A DNA stretch of 64,000 nucleotides, taken from Candidatus Pelagibacter sp. FZCC0015 (GTDB taxonomy: Bacteria; Pseudomonadota; Alphaproteobacteria; Pelagibacterales; Pelagibacteraceae). Made by a program: the position numbers and the translations under genes. This document shows positions 1-8,905 of this stretch, piece by piece (position 1 is the first letter of the stretch; each line of letters begins with the position of its first letter). The stretch spans positions 186,001 through 250,000 of the forward strand of contig NZ_CP031125.1 in assembly GCF_007833635.1 (NCBI RefSeq), in the 5' to 3' direction. The notes beneath the pieces were generated by a model. It was not told where the DNA came from. It searched no databases and was given only the letters and a program-made list of their open reading frames with translations.

Positions 1-45
1 ATTTGATTTAGTAATATATTTGGGATCTATTTTTGTTGAATTCAT
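1..45 (-). CDS. Possible 5' end of a divergent CDS cut by the window edge
   Basis: An ATG at 45 reading leftwards opens a frame of 15 codons that stays open to the window edge (starts MNSTKID). It would be divergent from the permease gene at 104, which fits the gene density here. No convincing ribosome binding site precedes it and too little is visible to suggest a function, so this is only a candidate. Confidence 0.3.
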   Translation of the reverse strand, partial: MNSTKIDPKYITKSN

Positions 46-103
46 ATTTTAAAAGGTGAATATATCAGAAGTTCTTTAATAATCATTAATATAAAAGATA
101 GGT

Positions 104-976
104 ATGAATATAAAAGATACTTTTGTAGCGTCCTTGGTGCCTATTTTTTTAGGCTTTGGTTTTGTAATAGCTAAACCAGCATTTGAATCTTTTCCTCCTA
201 TTCTTTTGATGGGCATAAGATTTACTTTTGCAGCATTATTGTTGATATGGTGGTTTCCAATCCCAAAAGGTTATTTAAAAAGAATATTTGCTGCATCATT
301 AGTCGCTAATACTTTACAATATAGCATTACTTATTCAGGGTTAGATTTAATTGATGCATCGGCAGCAGTTCTTTTAGTCCAAACAGAAGTTCCGTTTGGA
401 GTTATTTTTGCTTACTTCATTCTTAAAGAAAAACCAACTATTAGAGCTTTGATTGGTATAGCTATCGCTTTTGTTGGTGTTTACATTTTAACTGGATCTC
501 CTAACTTGGATGGAAAATTTATTGGAATTGGTCTTACAATATTAGGATCAGCTGTATGGGCTCTTGGACAAGTTATGGTTAAACCATTAAGCAAAGAAAT
601 AAATCCTTTAGCGTTAGTTGCTTGGTTAGCCTTATTCTCTGGACCAATATTAGTGATATTATCTTCAATAATAGATGGAAACACAATTAATTATTTAACA
701 AATGCAAAATTTGATCATTGGATTATTGCAATTTATATAGGTTTCATCATGCAACCAATTACTTATGGTTGTTTCTATTATGTTTTGAAAAACAACCCAC
801 TTTATAAAGTACTACCGATTGTAACTATGGGGATACCACCAACAGGTTTATTAGCTGCTATTTTTCTTTTAGGAGAAAAACCAACTCCAGAATTATTTAT
901 AGGTGGTGCAATAATCATAGTTGGTGTGATTTTAATTGTATTTACAAAAAACAAAAAAGAAGAGGAAATAAAATGA
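104..976 (+). CDS. EamA/DMT-family membrane permease
   Basis: A 290-residue, strongly hydrophobic protein with the two-repeat EamA architecture (about ten membrane segments, two halves of about 140 residues) typical of drug/metabolite transporters in the inner membrane. Signature-like stretches include SAAVLLVQTEVPFGVIFAYF (around residues 86-105), and the C-terminus is basic (KNKKEEEIK). The stop overlaps the start of the next gene by 4 bp (ATGA), so the two are probably co-translated. The substrate cannot be read from sequence; the neighbours suggest a small carboxylic or amino acid. Family assignment is firm, substrate unknown. Confidence 0.85.
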   Translation: MNIKDTFVASLVPIFLGFGFVIAKPAFESFPPILLMGIRFTFAALLLIWWFPIPKGYLKRIFAASLVANTLQYSITYSGLDLIDASAAVLLVQTEVPFGVIFAYFILKEKPTIRALIGIAIAFVGVYILTGSPNLDGKFIGIGLTILGSAVWALGQVMVKPLSKEINPLALVAWLALFSGPILVILSSIIDGNTINYLTNAKFDHWIIAIYIGFIMQPITYGCFYYVLKNNPLYKVLPIVTMGIPPTGLLAAIFLLGEKPTPELFIGGAIIIVGVILIVFTKNKKEEEIK

Positions 977-1914
977 AAATAGGATTTATTGGTTTAGGTA
1001 ATGTTGGAGGAAAACTTGCGAGAAGTTTATTAAGAAATAACTTTGATCTTACAGTAAGAGATTTAGATGAAACTATAACAAATTCTTTGAAAGACTTAGG
1101 TGCTAAAGTTGCAAAGTCTCCAAAAGAATTAGCTGAACAATCCGATTTAATCATTACCTCTCTTCCTTCTCCTGAGGTTTCTGCAGAAGTTATGGAAAGT
1201 GAAGGTGGAATTCTAAATGGTTTATCAGAAAAGAAAATTTGGCTAGAAATGAGTACCACAGACGAAAATGAAGTAAAAAGACTTGGAAAAAAAGTAATAG
1301 AAAAAAAAGCTATCCCTTTGGATGGACCAGTGAGTGGTGGATGTCATAGAGCTGCAACAGGTAATATTGCTATATTCGTGGGTGGAGAAAGAAAAGCATT
1401 TGAAAAAATTTTACCTGCATTAACTGTTATGGGTAGAAAAATATTGCACACTGGTGAGCTTGGTACAGCAAGTGTATTAAAAGTAATTACAAATTATCTA
1501 GCATCTGCACATTTAGTTGCATTAGGTGAGGCTTGGACTGTAGCAAAAAAATCTAATTTAGATTTAGCAAAAACCTATAAAGGAATTGCTATTTCCTCTG
1601 GTAATTCATTTGTGCATGAAACTGAAAGTCAGGTTATATTAAATGGATCTTATAATATAAATTTTACAATGGATTTGGTTTTAAAGGACACAAGTCTATT
1701 TGACAATCTTGCAAAAAAACTGAACGCTCCTTTAGAAATTTCTCCACAAATAGTTGAAATTTTTAAAGATGGTCAAAAAAAATATGGTTCAAGAGCTTGG
1801 TCATCAATGATTGTGAAAAGGATGGAGGATTTAAATAATATTAATTTTAGAGCAAATGGTTTTCCTGATGAGTTGGTTGATAATGAACCTGAGGAAAAAG
1901 GATATGAAATTTAA
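973..1914 (+). CDS. NAD(P)-dependent beta-hydroxyacid dehydrogenase (3-hydroxyisobutyrate dehydrogenase family)
   Basis: 313 residues, the usual length for the family. The N-terminal Rossmann motif GLGNVG (residues 7-12) and the substrate-binding motif DGPVSGG (117-123) are present. K170 with N174 (KVITN) fits the catalytic lysine region. These enzymes oxidise 3-hydroxy acids such as 3-hydroxyisobutyrate, tartronate semialdehyde or 4-hydroxybutyrate in the cytoplasm. The gene overlaps the permease by 4 bp and lies 20 bp before an aldehyde dehydrogenase, so a hydroxyacid-to-semialdehyde-to-acid route is a reasonable inference. The exact substrate is not determined. Confidence 0.85.
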   Translation: MKIGFIGLGNVGGKLARSLLRNNFDLTVRDLDETITNSLKDLGAKVAKSPKELAEQSDLIITSLPSPEVSAEVMESEGGILNGLSEKKIWLEMSTTDENEVKRLGKKVIEKKAIPLDGPVSGGCHRAATGNIAIFVGGERKAFEKILPALTVMGRKILHTGELGTASVLKVITNYLASAHLVALGEAWTVAKKSNLDLAKTYKGIAISSGNSFVHETESQVILNGSYNINFTMDLVLKDTSLFDNLAKKLNAPLEISPQIVEIFKDGQKKYGSRAWSSMIVKRMEDLNNINFRANGFPDELVDNEPEEKGYEI

Positions 1915-1934
1915 TTAATGTGTTAAGATAAAAA

Positions 1935-3365
1935 ATGTTAGATAAAAGAAAATTTTACATAAATGGTCATTGGGTTGATCCAATTAAAAAAAATGATTTT
2001 GACGTAATTAATCCATGCAATGAAGACCCGTTTGCTGTTATTTCTTTAGGTTCAAAAGAGGATACAGATTTAGCTGTTAAATCAGCAAAAAATGCCTTTG
2101 AGACTTGGAAAGAAACTAGCAAGGAAGAAAGGCTCAGTTTACTTGAAAAATTATCATCAGTTTATAAAAAAAGATTTAATGAAATGGCTGAAGCTATTTC
2201 TCTTGAAATGGGTGCACCAATGGATTGGGCAACGGATGTTCAAACAGCTTCAGGGAAAGATCATTTAGATGATTTCATTTTAAGATTAAAAAATTTTAAA
2301 TTTGATGAACACTTTGATAATAAATCAAATAATCATATCTATTATGAGCCAATTGGAGTTTGTGGATTAATCACACCATGGAATTGGCCAATTAATCAAA
2401 TTGCTTTAAAAGTCGTTCCTGCATTCGCAACTGGATGTACAATGATTTTAAAACCATCAGAAATTGCTCCTATTTCTGGAATGCTATTTGCAGAAATGAT
2501 TGATGAAGCAGGTTTTCCAAAAGGTGTATTTAATTTGGTAAATGGAGACGGTGCAGGAGTGGGAACTTACATTTCAAGCCACCCTGATATTGATATGGTT
2601 TCTTTCACAGGTTCAACAAGAGCAGGAAGATTAATTTCAAAAAACGCTGCAGAAACAATTAAAAGAGTTTGTCTTGAATTAGGTGGTAAAGGTGGAAACA
2701 TTGTTTTTGCTGACAGTTATAAAGATGCAGTAAGAGATGGCATTCGAAATGTAATGAGCAATTCTGGTCAATCTTGCGATGCACCAACAAGAATGCTGGT
2801 TGAGAAATCAATTTATGAAAGAGCTGTTAAAGAAGCAGTAGATGAAGCAAACAAAATTAAAGTAGATCAGGCTTCAAAAAAAGGAGATCATATAGGACCA
2901 GTAATTTCTAAAATTCAATATGATAAAATTATAAATCTTATTGAAAGTGGAATTTCTGAAGGCGCAACTCTTGCAGCAGGTGGACCTGAATTACCAAACG
3001 GTTTGAACAAAGGATACTTTATCAAACCAACTATATTTACAGATGTAACTAATGACATGAGAATTGCTAAAGAAGAAATTTTTGGACCTGTATTATCTAT
3101 AATTCCCTTTGAAACTGAAGATGAGGCTGTCAATATCGTAAACGATACTTCTTATGGTCTTGGAAATTATTTGCAAACTGAAGATAAAGAAAAAGCACAT
3201 CGTGTTGCTAAAAAATTAAGATCAGGCTGTGTTTACATTAATGGAAATGGTGCAGATGCCGGAACTCCATTTGGTGGTTACAGACAATCAGGTAATGGTA
3301 GAGAAGGAGGTGTTTGGGGCCTTGAGGAATATCTTGAAGTAAAGAATGTTACTGGTTGGAGTTAA
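1935..3365 (+). CDS. NAD(P)-dependent aldehyde dehydrogenase
   Basis: 476 residues, full length for the superfamily. Visible active-site elements are N150 in TPWNWP, the cofactor-loop motif FTGSTRAG (224-231), the general base E248 in LELGGK, and the nucleophile C281 in SGQSC. It oxidises an aldehyde to the acid in the cytoplasm. It is third in a likely operon with a permease and a hydroxyacid dehydrogenase. Its 3' end overlaps by 17 bp the 3' end of the convergent dioxygenase gene, leaving no room for a terminator. Substrate unknown; a betaine-type or semialdehyde substrate would fit the neighbourhood. Confidence 0.9.
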   Translation: MLDKRKFYINGHWVDPIKKNDFDVINPCNEDPFAVISLGSKEDTDLAVKSAKNAFETWKETSKEERLSLLEKLSSVYKKRFNEMAEAISLEMGAPMDWATDVQTASGKDHLDDFILRLKNFKFDEHFDNKSNNHIYYEPIGVCGLITPWNWPINQIALKVVPAFATGCTMILKPSEIAPISGMLFAEMIDEAGFPKGVFNLVNGDGAGVGTYISSHPDIDMVSFTGSTRAGRLISKNAAETIKRVCLELGGKGGNIVFADSYKDAVRDGIRNVMSNSGQSCDAPTRMLVEKSIYERAVKEAVDEANKIKVDQASKKGDHIGPVISKIQYDKIINLIESGISEGATLAAGGPELPNGLNKGYFIKPTIFTDVTNDMRIAKEEIFGPVLSIIPFETEDEAVNIVNDTSYGLGNYLQTEDKEKAHRVAKKLRSGCVYINGNGADAGTPFGGYRQSGNGREGGVWGLEEYLEVKNVTGWS

Positions 3366-4500
3366 CAGAATTTTTTAAATATCTTAGTCTTCCAATAATT
3401 TCATCTCTATCCATGTAATAACCTTGTAAATGTCTATGTCCTGAGTTTGGATCATATTCAGTCCTACCGTGCAATAATCGTCTATTGTTAAAAGAAAAAA
3501 TATCACCTGGTCCTAATCTAAATTTAATCTGGAATTGATCGTCATGAAGTAAATTTCCAAATCGGTGATGAGCTTTGTAAACTTTATCCATCAAATCAGG
3601 ATGACAATCTAAAGCATCCATAGTTGCTACGCTGAACCGAATATCATGATAATCATTATCTTTTGTAAGAGATATCGCGGGTGCGTAATAACTTCTAACA
3701 GACTCTTGTGTATAATCCATATCTCTAAATTTTAAATGAACATTTACTAGCGTATCAAATATTTCTTTCTCATTTTTTCTTAAATAATCTGCTACTGCAA
3801 AGCCATCTACGGCGGACGAGTCTCCTCCTGTTGCAGAATTAACTAAACAATGAAGAAATTGGTAACCAGGTGGTGTTTCAAACCATGGTAAATCCATATG
3901 ATTTCTTAGGGCATGTGCTGTGTAGGCAGAATTATTTGGTTTAGGAATGTTAATTACTTCAAATGGTGTTTTAAAAAAAGTTTCTCTGGTATGGCTAATT
4001 CTATTTAAAATTTTAAAGCCAGAGTTATTTTCAGTTGGAGCATTTTTTACTATAGCAATCCCAGTATGATGTAAAAGCTCTAACCATCTGATAAGTCCTT
4101 CATCTGAACTCATAATTTCATCATGCTCAATCTCGATTGACTTCAAGTCGTTTTGTAAAGAGTTATCCCAAAGTTGATAAGGAGATTTATATTTTAGATT
4201 GTTTTTTATTGTATAGCAGTTTTCTCTTAACCAATTTTGGTCGTAATAACTAATGTGGTCACCTTCACTCCATTCAATTTCAAGTTTACCTTCATTATTT
4301 ACCGCAAATTTTTTTGGATTAATATTGTTTGATACTTTTAAAATATTAAACATTCTATGACGTGAGTCTTTATCGTGTGCAGTTGGACAATTGTCTCTTA
4401 GCCATAAATAATTAAATTTACTTTTTTTTCCATCGCTCCAGTCAACTTCTAAATTTGTAGAATTTTTAGTTATATTTTTAATTGTAAAATTTTGTTCCAT
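3349..4500 (-). CDS. 2-oxoglutarate/Fe(II) dioxygenase, gamma-butyrobetaine hydroxylase-like (TauD superfamily)
   Basis: 383 residues with two domains. The N-terminal GBBH-like domain (about 1-105) has the WLRDNC and H-rich pattern typical of its zinc site (C38, H42, H48 region). The C-terminal jelly-roll oxygenase has the iron ligands H201-x-D203 (NHMDLPW) and H344 (LLHGRTEY). This layout is that of gamma-butyrobetaine hydroxylase and trimethyllysine dioxygenase, which hydroxylate quaternary-amine substrates. The gene directly follows a class II aldolase gene, whose stop abuts this ATG. A hydroxylation step on a betaine-type compound is inferred; the precise substrate is open. Confidence 0.85.
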   Translation of the reverse strand: MEQNFTIKNITKNSTNLEVDWSDGKKSKFNYLWLRDNCPTAHDKDSRHRMFNILKVSNNINPKKFAVNNEGKLEIEWSEGDHISYYDQNWLRENCYTIKNNLKYKSPYQLWDNSLQNDLKSIEIEHDEIMSSDEGLIRWLELLHHTGIAIVKNAPTENNSGFKILNRISHTRETFFKTPFEVINIPKPNNSAYTAHALRNHMDLPWFETPPGYQFLHCLVNSATGGDSSAVDGFAVADYLRKNEKEIFDTLVNVHLKFRDMDYTQESVRSYYAPAISLTKDNDYHDIRFSVATMDALDCHPDLMDKVYKAHHRFGNLLHDDQFQIKFRLGPGDIFSFNNRRLLHGRTEYDPNSGHRHLQGYYMDRDEIIGRLRYLKNSVNSNQ

Positions 4501-5231
4501 TAATTTTTATAATTTGAATGTTCTCTCTCTAGTTTTCTTAATAAAGCAGCCCACTCCGTTTTTCCATCATAATTATAATCATCAGAGTCACTCATGTTTT
4601 CCCAGAAATATGCGGCTTTCTGTTTATCTATTTCATGCTTGTTTAAACCCATAGCAAGATTTTTTACCTGAACTGAACATGCTTGCTCCAGATAATAAGC
4701 TCTGAAAAATGCTTCTGCTGCTGTTTTTCCTACTGTGTAATATCCATGATTTCTAGTAATCAAAATATCGTGTTTGCTAATTAGGTTTTCAAATTTGCTT
4801 CCAAATTCTTTGTCCTCAACAAATTCATAATCAATGTATCCAACAAGATGATTTAAATAAACTGCGGCCTGTGAGAGATACATTAAACCCTCTTTAGTTC
4901 CACCAACTGCCATCACATCATTGGCATGTCCGTGAACATAAAAATTTACATCGTCTCTTTTATTAAAAATCCATTGAGCAAGATTAATGCATCCATCGTT
5001 TAACCAAGGTCCATCTGAATCTAGTTTTTTTCCGTTTTGATCAATTTTAACTAAAGATGAAGCAGTAATTTCTTCATAAAACATTCCATATGGATGAACG
5101 AAAGAACAATTTTTATCTTCAGCAGATCTTGCGCCTGCACATTGATTTGCAAGATCAGTCATACCGTACATATGTAAAATTCTATAGAGAGCAGACAACT
5201 CTAGTCGCACATCTTTATCTGTTTGCGCCAT
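4500..5231 (-). CDS. Class II aldolase/adducin family protein
   Basis: 243 residues. The metal-binding HGH motif (H100, H102 in YVHGHANDV) and a third histidine, H162 in ITRNHGYYTVG, match the zinc site of fuculose-1-phosphate-type class II aldolases and the related decarboxylases and adducin-like proteins. It is the first gene of a two-gene minus-strand unit, with the gamma-butyrobetaine-hydroxylase-like dioxygenase directly behind it. The upstream region is shared with the divergent betaine ABC ATPase. Retro-aldol cleavage of the hydroxylated product of the neighbour is plausible but is an inference. Confidence 0.8.
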   Translation of the reverse strand: MAQTDKDVRLELSALYRILHMYGMTDLANQCAGARSAEDKNCSFVHPYGMFYEEITASSLVKIDQNGKKLDSDGPWLNDGCINLAQWIFNKRDDVNFYVHGHANDVMAVGGTKEGLMYLSQAAVYLNHLVGYIDYEFVEDKEFGSKFENLISKHDILITRNHGYYTVGKTAAEAFFRAYYLEQACSVQVKNLAMGLNKHEIDKQKAAYFWENMSDSDDYNYDGKTEWAALLRKLEREHSNYKN

Positions 5232-5295
5232 AAATAAAATTCTTATTTAAAAAATAAGTAAAAGCAAATAAATACAACTGTTATTTATTAAAACA

Positions 5296-5312
5296 ATTAT
5301 AAGTTGTATAAT
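5296..5312. promoter_or_regulatory. Candidate back-to-back -10 elements in the divergent control region
   Basis: A perfect TATAAT lies at 5307-5312 on the plus strand, towards the ABC ATPase. Another TATAAT can be read on the minus strand at 5301-5296, towards the aldolase gene. No good -35 box accompanies either. In such AT-rich DNA these hexamers arise easily by chance, so this is tentative. Confidence 0.35.
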
Positions 5313-5332
5313 ATTTGTTTTACATATGATGA

Positions 5333-5347
5333 TTGTAACTGTTACAA
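5333..5347. promoter_or_regulatory. Perfect operator-like palindrome TTGTAAC-T-GTTACAA
   Basis: Two 7-base arms are separated by a single T. The site is centred 17 bp before the ATG of the betaine-type ABC ATPase and downstream of the candidate TATAAT box. The form (TTGTAAC arms, odd centre) resembles sites bound by dimeric repressors such as GntR-type regulators. It could control the plus-strand operon, or both divergent units. No regulator gene is visible nearby. Confidence 0.5.
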
Positions 5348-5356
5348 CATTGCATC

Positions 5357-6382
5357 ATGTCAAAAATTGAGATCAACAACGTATACAAAATTTTTGGAAA
5401 CAACCCATCCTCTGTACTACCAATGGTAAAAAATGGTGCAACAAAAGATGAAATTTTAGAGCAAACTGGTCATACCGTTGGATTAGATAATGTTTCGCTT
5501 AAAATTGAAGAAGGAGAAACCTTTGTTTGTATGGGTTTATCGGGATCAGGGAAATCAACACTAATAAGACATTTAAATAGACTAATCGATCCAACTGATG
5601 GCGAAATTTTAGTAGAGGGTACGAATGTAATGTCGCTTGATAAAGATAAGCTTATTGAATTTAGAAGACATAAAATGAGTATGGTGTTTCAAAGATTTGG
5701 TTTATTCCCACATAAAACAGTAATTCAAAATGTTGGTTATGGATTAGAAATGCAAGGGAAAGGTGAAGATGAAAGAAATAAAATCTCGATGGAAAAAATC
5801 GATGCAGTTGGTCTTACTGGTTTTGAAAATCAATACCCTGCTCAATTATCGGGAGGAATGCAGCAACGTGTTGGTTTAGCAAGAGCATTAGCTACTGATA
5901 CAGATATTATGTTAATGGATGAAGCTTTCAGCGCTCTAGATCCTCTGATTAGAAGTGATATGCAAAAACAATTAATTGATCTTCAAGCAGAATTAAAAAA
6001 AACAATTGTATTTATTACGCACGATCTAGATGAATCATTAAGATTAGGAGATCATATTGGGATATTAAATTCTGGAAAATTAGTTCAAGTAGGAACTCCT
6101 GAGGAAATTATTATGAACCCTGCTGACGATTATGTAAAAGCTTTTGTAAAAGATGTAAACCGAGCAAAAGTTATCAAGGCAAAAATTATTATGAAAACTG
6201 CTGATCAAGCTAATGACATAGATAAGTCAAACTTAATTAAAGTAAATGAAGATGAGTTTATTGAGGATTTTTTACCAAAAATTGTTTGTTCAGATTCAAA
6301 TTGTGAAGTGGTTGATAAAAGTGGAAATGTAAAGGGATACATTTCAAACCAAGAATTACAATCTTCATTAACAAGATCATAA
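5357..6382 (+). CDS. proV: Glycine betaine/proline-type ABC transporter ATP-binding protein
   Basis: 341 residues with a ProV-like N-terminal extension. Walker A is GLSGSGKST (about 60-68), the signature LSGGMQQRVG starts at 164, and Walker B MLMDEAFSALDP starts near 185. The tail from about 275 contains a single CBS-like segment, as in ProV/OpuAA proteins that sense ionic strength. It energises uptake of quaternary-amine osmolytes at the inner membrane. The matching permease (ProW) and binding protein (ProX) are not in this window, so the ATPase is separated from its partners. No Shine-Dalgarno sequence precedes the ATG. One base separates it from the thioesterase gene. Confidence 0.88.
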   Translation: MSKIEINNVYKIFGNNPSSVLPMVKNGATKDEILEQTGHTVGLDNVSLKIEEGETFVCMGLSGSGKSTLIRHLNRLIDPTDGEILVEGTNVMSLDKDKLIEFRRHKMSMVFQRFGLFPHKTVIQNVGYGLEMQGKGEDERNKISMEKIDAVGLTGFENQYPAQLSGGMQQRVGLARALATDTDIMLMDEAFSALDPLIRSDMQKQLIDLQAELKKTIVFITHDLDESLRLGDHIGILNSGKLVQVGTPEEIIMNPADDYVKAFVKDVNRAKVIKAKIIMKTADQANDIDKSNLIKVNEDEFIEDFLPKIVCSDSNCEVVDKSGNVKGYISNQELQSSLTRS

Positions 6383-6383
6383 A

Positions 6384-6845
6384 GTGTTATTAAAAACTTT
6401 CGAAGTAAAAAAGGAATGGGTTGATTACAACAACCATATGAACATGGCTTATTATGTGCTTGTTTTTGATCAAGCATGGGAAGTTGCGCTTGAAAAATTT
6501 AAAATGGGAGGAACTGCAGCAAAAAATCTTGATAGAAGTACTATGGTTGTTGAAACAAATACTAAATACTTAAATGAAGTTAAAGAAGGTGAAAAAGTAA
6601 ATGTTAATCTAAACTATTTCGACCATGACAAAAAAAGATTACATTTAAAAATGGAGATGATTTCTCAAAAAACTAACAAACTTTCTGCATCTATGGAATG
6701 GATATCGCTGTATATAGATTTAAGCAAAAGGAAAGTCACAGAATTTGAGGAAGAAAAAGTAAAAATAATGAGAGACTTTATTGAACAAAACAAATCAAAA
6801 TTTTCAACTGAAGGTCTTCTATTCACTTCTAAATTGAAGAAATAA
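6384..6845 (+). CDS. Hotdog-fold acyl-CoA thioesterase, betainyl-CoA thioesterase-like
   Basis: 153 residues starting at a GTG one base after the ATPase stop, so translation is probably coupled. The 4HBT-type start EWVDYNNHMNMAYYV (residues 11-25, with D14 and H18) closely resembles the thioesterase domain that is fused to carnitine dehydrogenase in other proteobacteria, where it hydrolyses betainyl-CoA to glycine betaine. Together with the betaine-type transporter ATPase and the gamma-butyrobetaine-hydroxylase-like gene, this points to carnitine or betaine breakdown. Thioesterase family is well supported; the betainyl-CoA substrate is an inference. Confidence 0.75.
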   Translation: MLLKTFEVKKEWVDYNNHMNMAYYVLVFDQAWEVALEKFKMGGTAAKNLDRSTMVVETNTKYLNEVKEGEKVNVNLNYFDHDKKRLHLKMEMISQKTNKLSASMEWISLYIDLSKRKVTEFEEEKVKIMRDFIEQNKSKFSTEGLLFTSKLKK

Positions 6846-6885
6846 TTAAATATTCGAAAGATTTTTTTTTTGATATAGGTGCATA

Positions 6886-7839
6886 ATGAGCACTGACAAT
6901 AACTCAAAAGGAATTCTTCTAATTATTGCTGCAATGACTTTGTTTGCAATGCAAGACTCTTTAATTAAATTTATTTTTGAAAAAGCGGCACTTTATGAAA
7001 TCTTCTTTGGAAGGTATTTTGTTGCTGCAATTTTGCTGTTTTGTTACATCAAATTTAGAGGTCAAAAAGTTTCTTTAAAAACCTATTATCCTTTTTTAAC
7101 GTTTGTTAGAGTAATTCTTCATTTTTTAGCCTTTTCTGCATTCTTTATTTCTTTAACCTATATGCCGTTAGCTACAGCAAATGCTTTATTTTTCTCATGT
7201 CCATTTTTCGTCTCAATTTTTGCAAAATTTTTTTTGAAAGAATTTATTGGTATTAGAAGATGGTCTGCAATTGTGTTTGGTTTTATTGGTGTATTTATTG
7301 TTTTAAATCCAAACTTTGATGATTTTGAATATAAAAGTCTACTACCAGTTTTGTGCGCATTTTTTTATGCAGCTTCAATGACAATAACAAAATATACATC
7401 TGATAAAGATGACGTTAATACTCAACTTTTTTATTTCTACATAATAGCACTAATACTTTGTGTTATTATCTTTGTTTTTATGGGTAATGGTCAACTTAAT
7501 GATCCTAATTTTGACCCCACTACTCAATTTATATTTAGAGAATGGTTTTCAAACTTTGAATATACATGGAAGTTTATTTTATTTTTTGGTTTTGCTGCAT
7601 CGATTGCTTTTGTATGTATTTTTTCAGCGTATATAGTTGCTTCACCATCTGTTGTTTCATTGTTCGAATATTCTTTAATTATAATGTCTATGATTCCTGG
7701 TTATTTTCTATTTAACGAAATACCTTCGGCTAGAACCTTCATTGGAGTTGCTTGCATAATAGCAGCTGGAATTTATATTTATATGAGAGAGCGAGTTAGA
7801 GATCAATATATTGCAACTGAAACTCCTGTAAGAAGATGA
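6886..7839 (+). CDS. EamA/DMT-family membrane permease
   Basis: 317 residues, hydrophobic, with about ten predicted membrane segments arranged as two EamA repeats. The beginning (GILLIIAAMTLFAMQDSLIK, about residues 9-28) is typical of the first repeat. The C-terminal tail is charged and cytoplasmic (MRERVRDQYIATETPVRR). The stop overlaps the start of the next gene by 4 bp. The substrate is unknown. It is one of three DMT permeases in this window; the others are at 104 and 32820. Confidence 0.85.
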   Translation: MSTDNNSKGILLIIAAMTLFAMQDSLIKFIFEKAALYEIFFGRYFVAAILLFCYIKFRGQKVSLKTYYPFLTFVRVILHFLAFSAFFISLTYMPLATANALFFSCPFFVSIFAKFFLKEFIGIRRWSAIVFGFIGVFIVLNPNFDDFEYKSLLPVLCAFFYAASMTITKYTSDKDDVNTQLFYFYIIALILCVIIFVFMGNGQLNDPNFDPTTQFIFREWFSNFEYTWKFILFFGFAASIAFVCIFSAYIVASPSVVSLFEYSLIIMSMIPGYFLFNEIPSARTFIGVACIIAAGIYIYMRERVRDQYIATETPVRR

Positions 7840-8804
7840 GTAAAAGCTATATACCTACAATCAATATATCTTCACTAATTAAAAATAATTTTGAAACTCA
7901 AAATGCGTTTAAAACAATTAAAGAAATTGAAAAAGCTTGCATCAATGTAGGTTTTTTTCAAATTACCGGTCATGGAATTAATCTAAAAGAAATTAAAAAA
8001 ACATGCGAAGTTGGGAATAAATTTTTTAATTTACCAGACAGTAAGAAAAGAAAATTATCACCTAAAAAATGGAATAAAAAAAATAAAAATCTTTACAGGG
8101 GATATTTTCCTAATGATGTGAATGGAAAAGAAGGTTTAGATATAGGTGATTTAAAAGTAACTAAAAAATATTCTTTAAATCTAAATAATCAATACATAGA
8201 ATTTCTTAATCTAGATGAGTGTTTTAAAAAAAGTTCAATAAATATTTTAAACAAATATTTCGATAATATTTATAGATTGAGTGAAACTTTATTTAAAAGT
8301 GTAATAAAACTTAATAAAAAAAATCCTGATATTTCTAGTGTAGCTTTTTCAAGATTAAAAACATTAAGCACATTAAGATTTAATTATTATCCTAATCAGA
8401 CAAAACCGGTAGAAATATCTAAACAAGATGGGGTTGCTCTTGGATGTGAAACACATGTTGATAGTGGTATATTCACAATTCTCTATCAAGATAGAAAAGG
8501 TGGATTACAGGTACAAAATAGAAAAAATAAAAAATGGTATGATGTACCATTTAACAAAAAAGCTTTAGTAGTAAACACTGGTAGAGCTTTGGAGTTTCTT
8601 AGCAAAGGAAAATTTAAAGCAACTAATCACAGAGTTTTGTGGAATAAAAGTAAGAGACTCTCTGTTCCTTTTTTCTTTGAACCTTCCTATGATTTCAAAA
8701 TGAACCAATCATTTTTAAATGGAAGCAAATTCAAAAATAATGGTCCAATTTATGAGAAATTTCTTAACAAATCCTTAAAGAAATTTATTGAATATCAACG
8801 CTAG
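7836..8804 (+). CDS. 2OG-Fe(II) oxygenase, isopenicillin-N-synthase-like family
   Basis: 322 residues. The N-terminal DIOX_N-type segment (about 8-110, containing GFFQITGHGI) is followed by the oxygenase core with iron ligands H207-x-D209 (THVDSG) and H265 (TNHRV), and the 2-oxoglutarate-binding R274-x-S276 (RLS). These soluble enzymes oxidise small molecules in the manner of IPNS and plant 2OG oxygenases. It is translationally coupled to the DMT permease upstream, so the permease may move its substrate or product. The protein is unusually rich in lysine and asparagine, in line with AT-rich DNA. Substrate unknown. Confidence 0.85.
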   Translation: MSKSYIPTINISSLIKNNFETQNAFKTIKEIEKACINVGFFQITGHGINLKEIKKTCEVGNKFFNLPDSKKRKLSPKKWNKKNKNLYRGYFPNDVNGKEGLDIGDLKVTKKYSLNLNNQYIEFLNLDECFKKSSINILNKYFDNIYRLSETLFKSVIKLNKKNPDISSVAFSRLKTLSTLRFNYYPNQTKPVEISKQDGVALGCETHVDSGIFTILYQDRKGGLQVQNRKNKKWYDVPFNKKALVVNTGRALEFLSKGKFKATNHRVLWNKSKRLSVPFFFEPSYDFKMNQSFLNGSKFKNNGPIYEKFLNKSLKKFIEYQR

Positions 8805-8897
8805 TAATAATAAAGTTTAACTATAAAGCGATACATAACTCGTCGATAAATTCAAAAATTTACGAAAGTGGGATCGGTCGTCTTTAAATTAATTTTT

Positions 8898-8905
8898 AAA
8901 GGAGG
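8898..8905 (+). promoter_or_regulatory. Strong ribosome binding site AAAGGAGG that fixes the LLM oxidoreductase start
   Basis: AAAGGAGG lies 4 bases before the ATG at 8910. Such full Shine-Dalgarno sites are rare in this window. It argues that translation starts at 8910 and not at the upstream in-frame codon at 8868, whose extra 14 residues do not look like part of the family. Confidence 0.75.
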
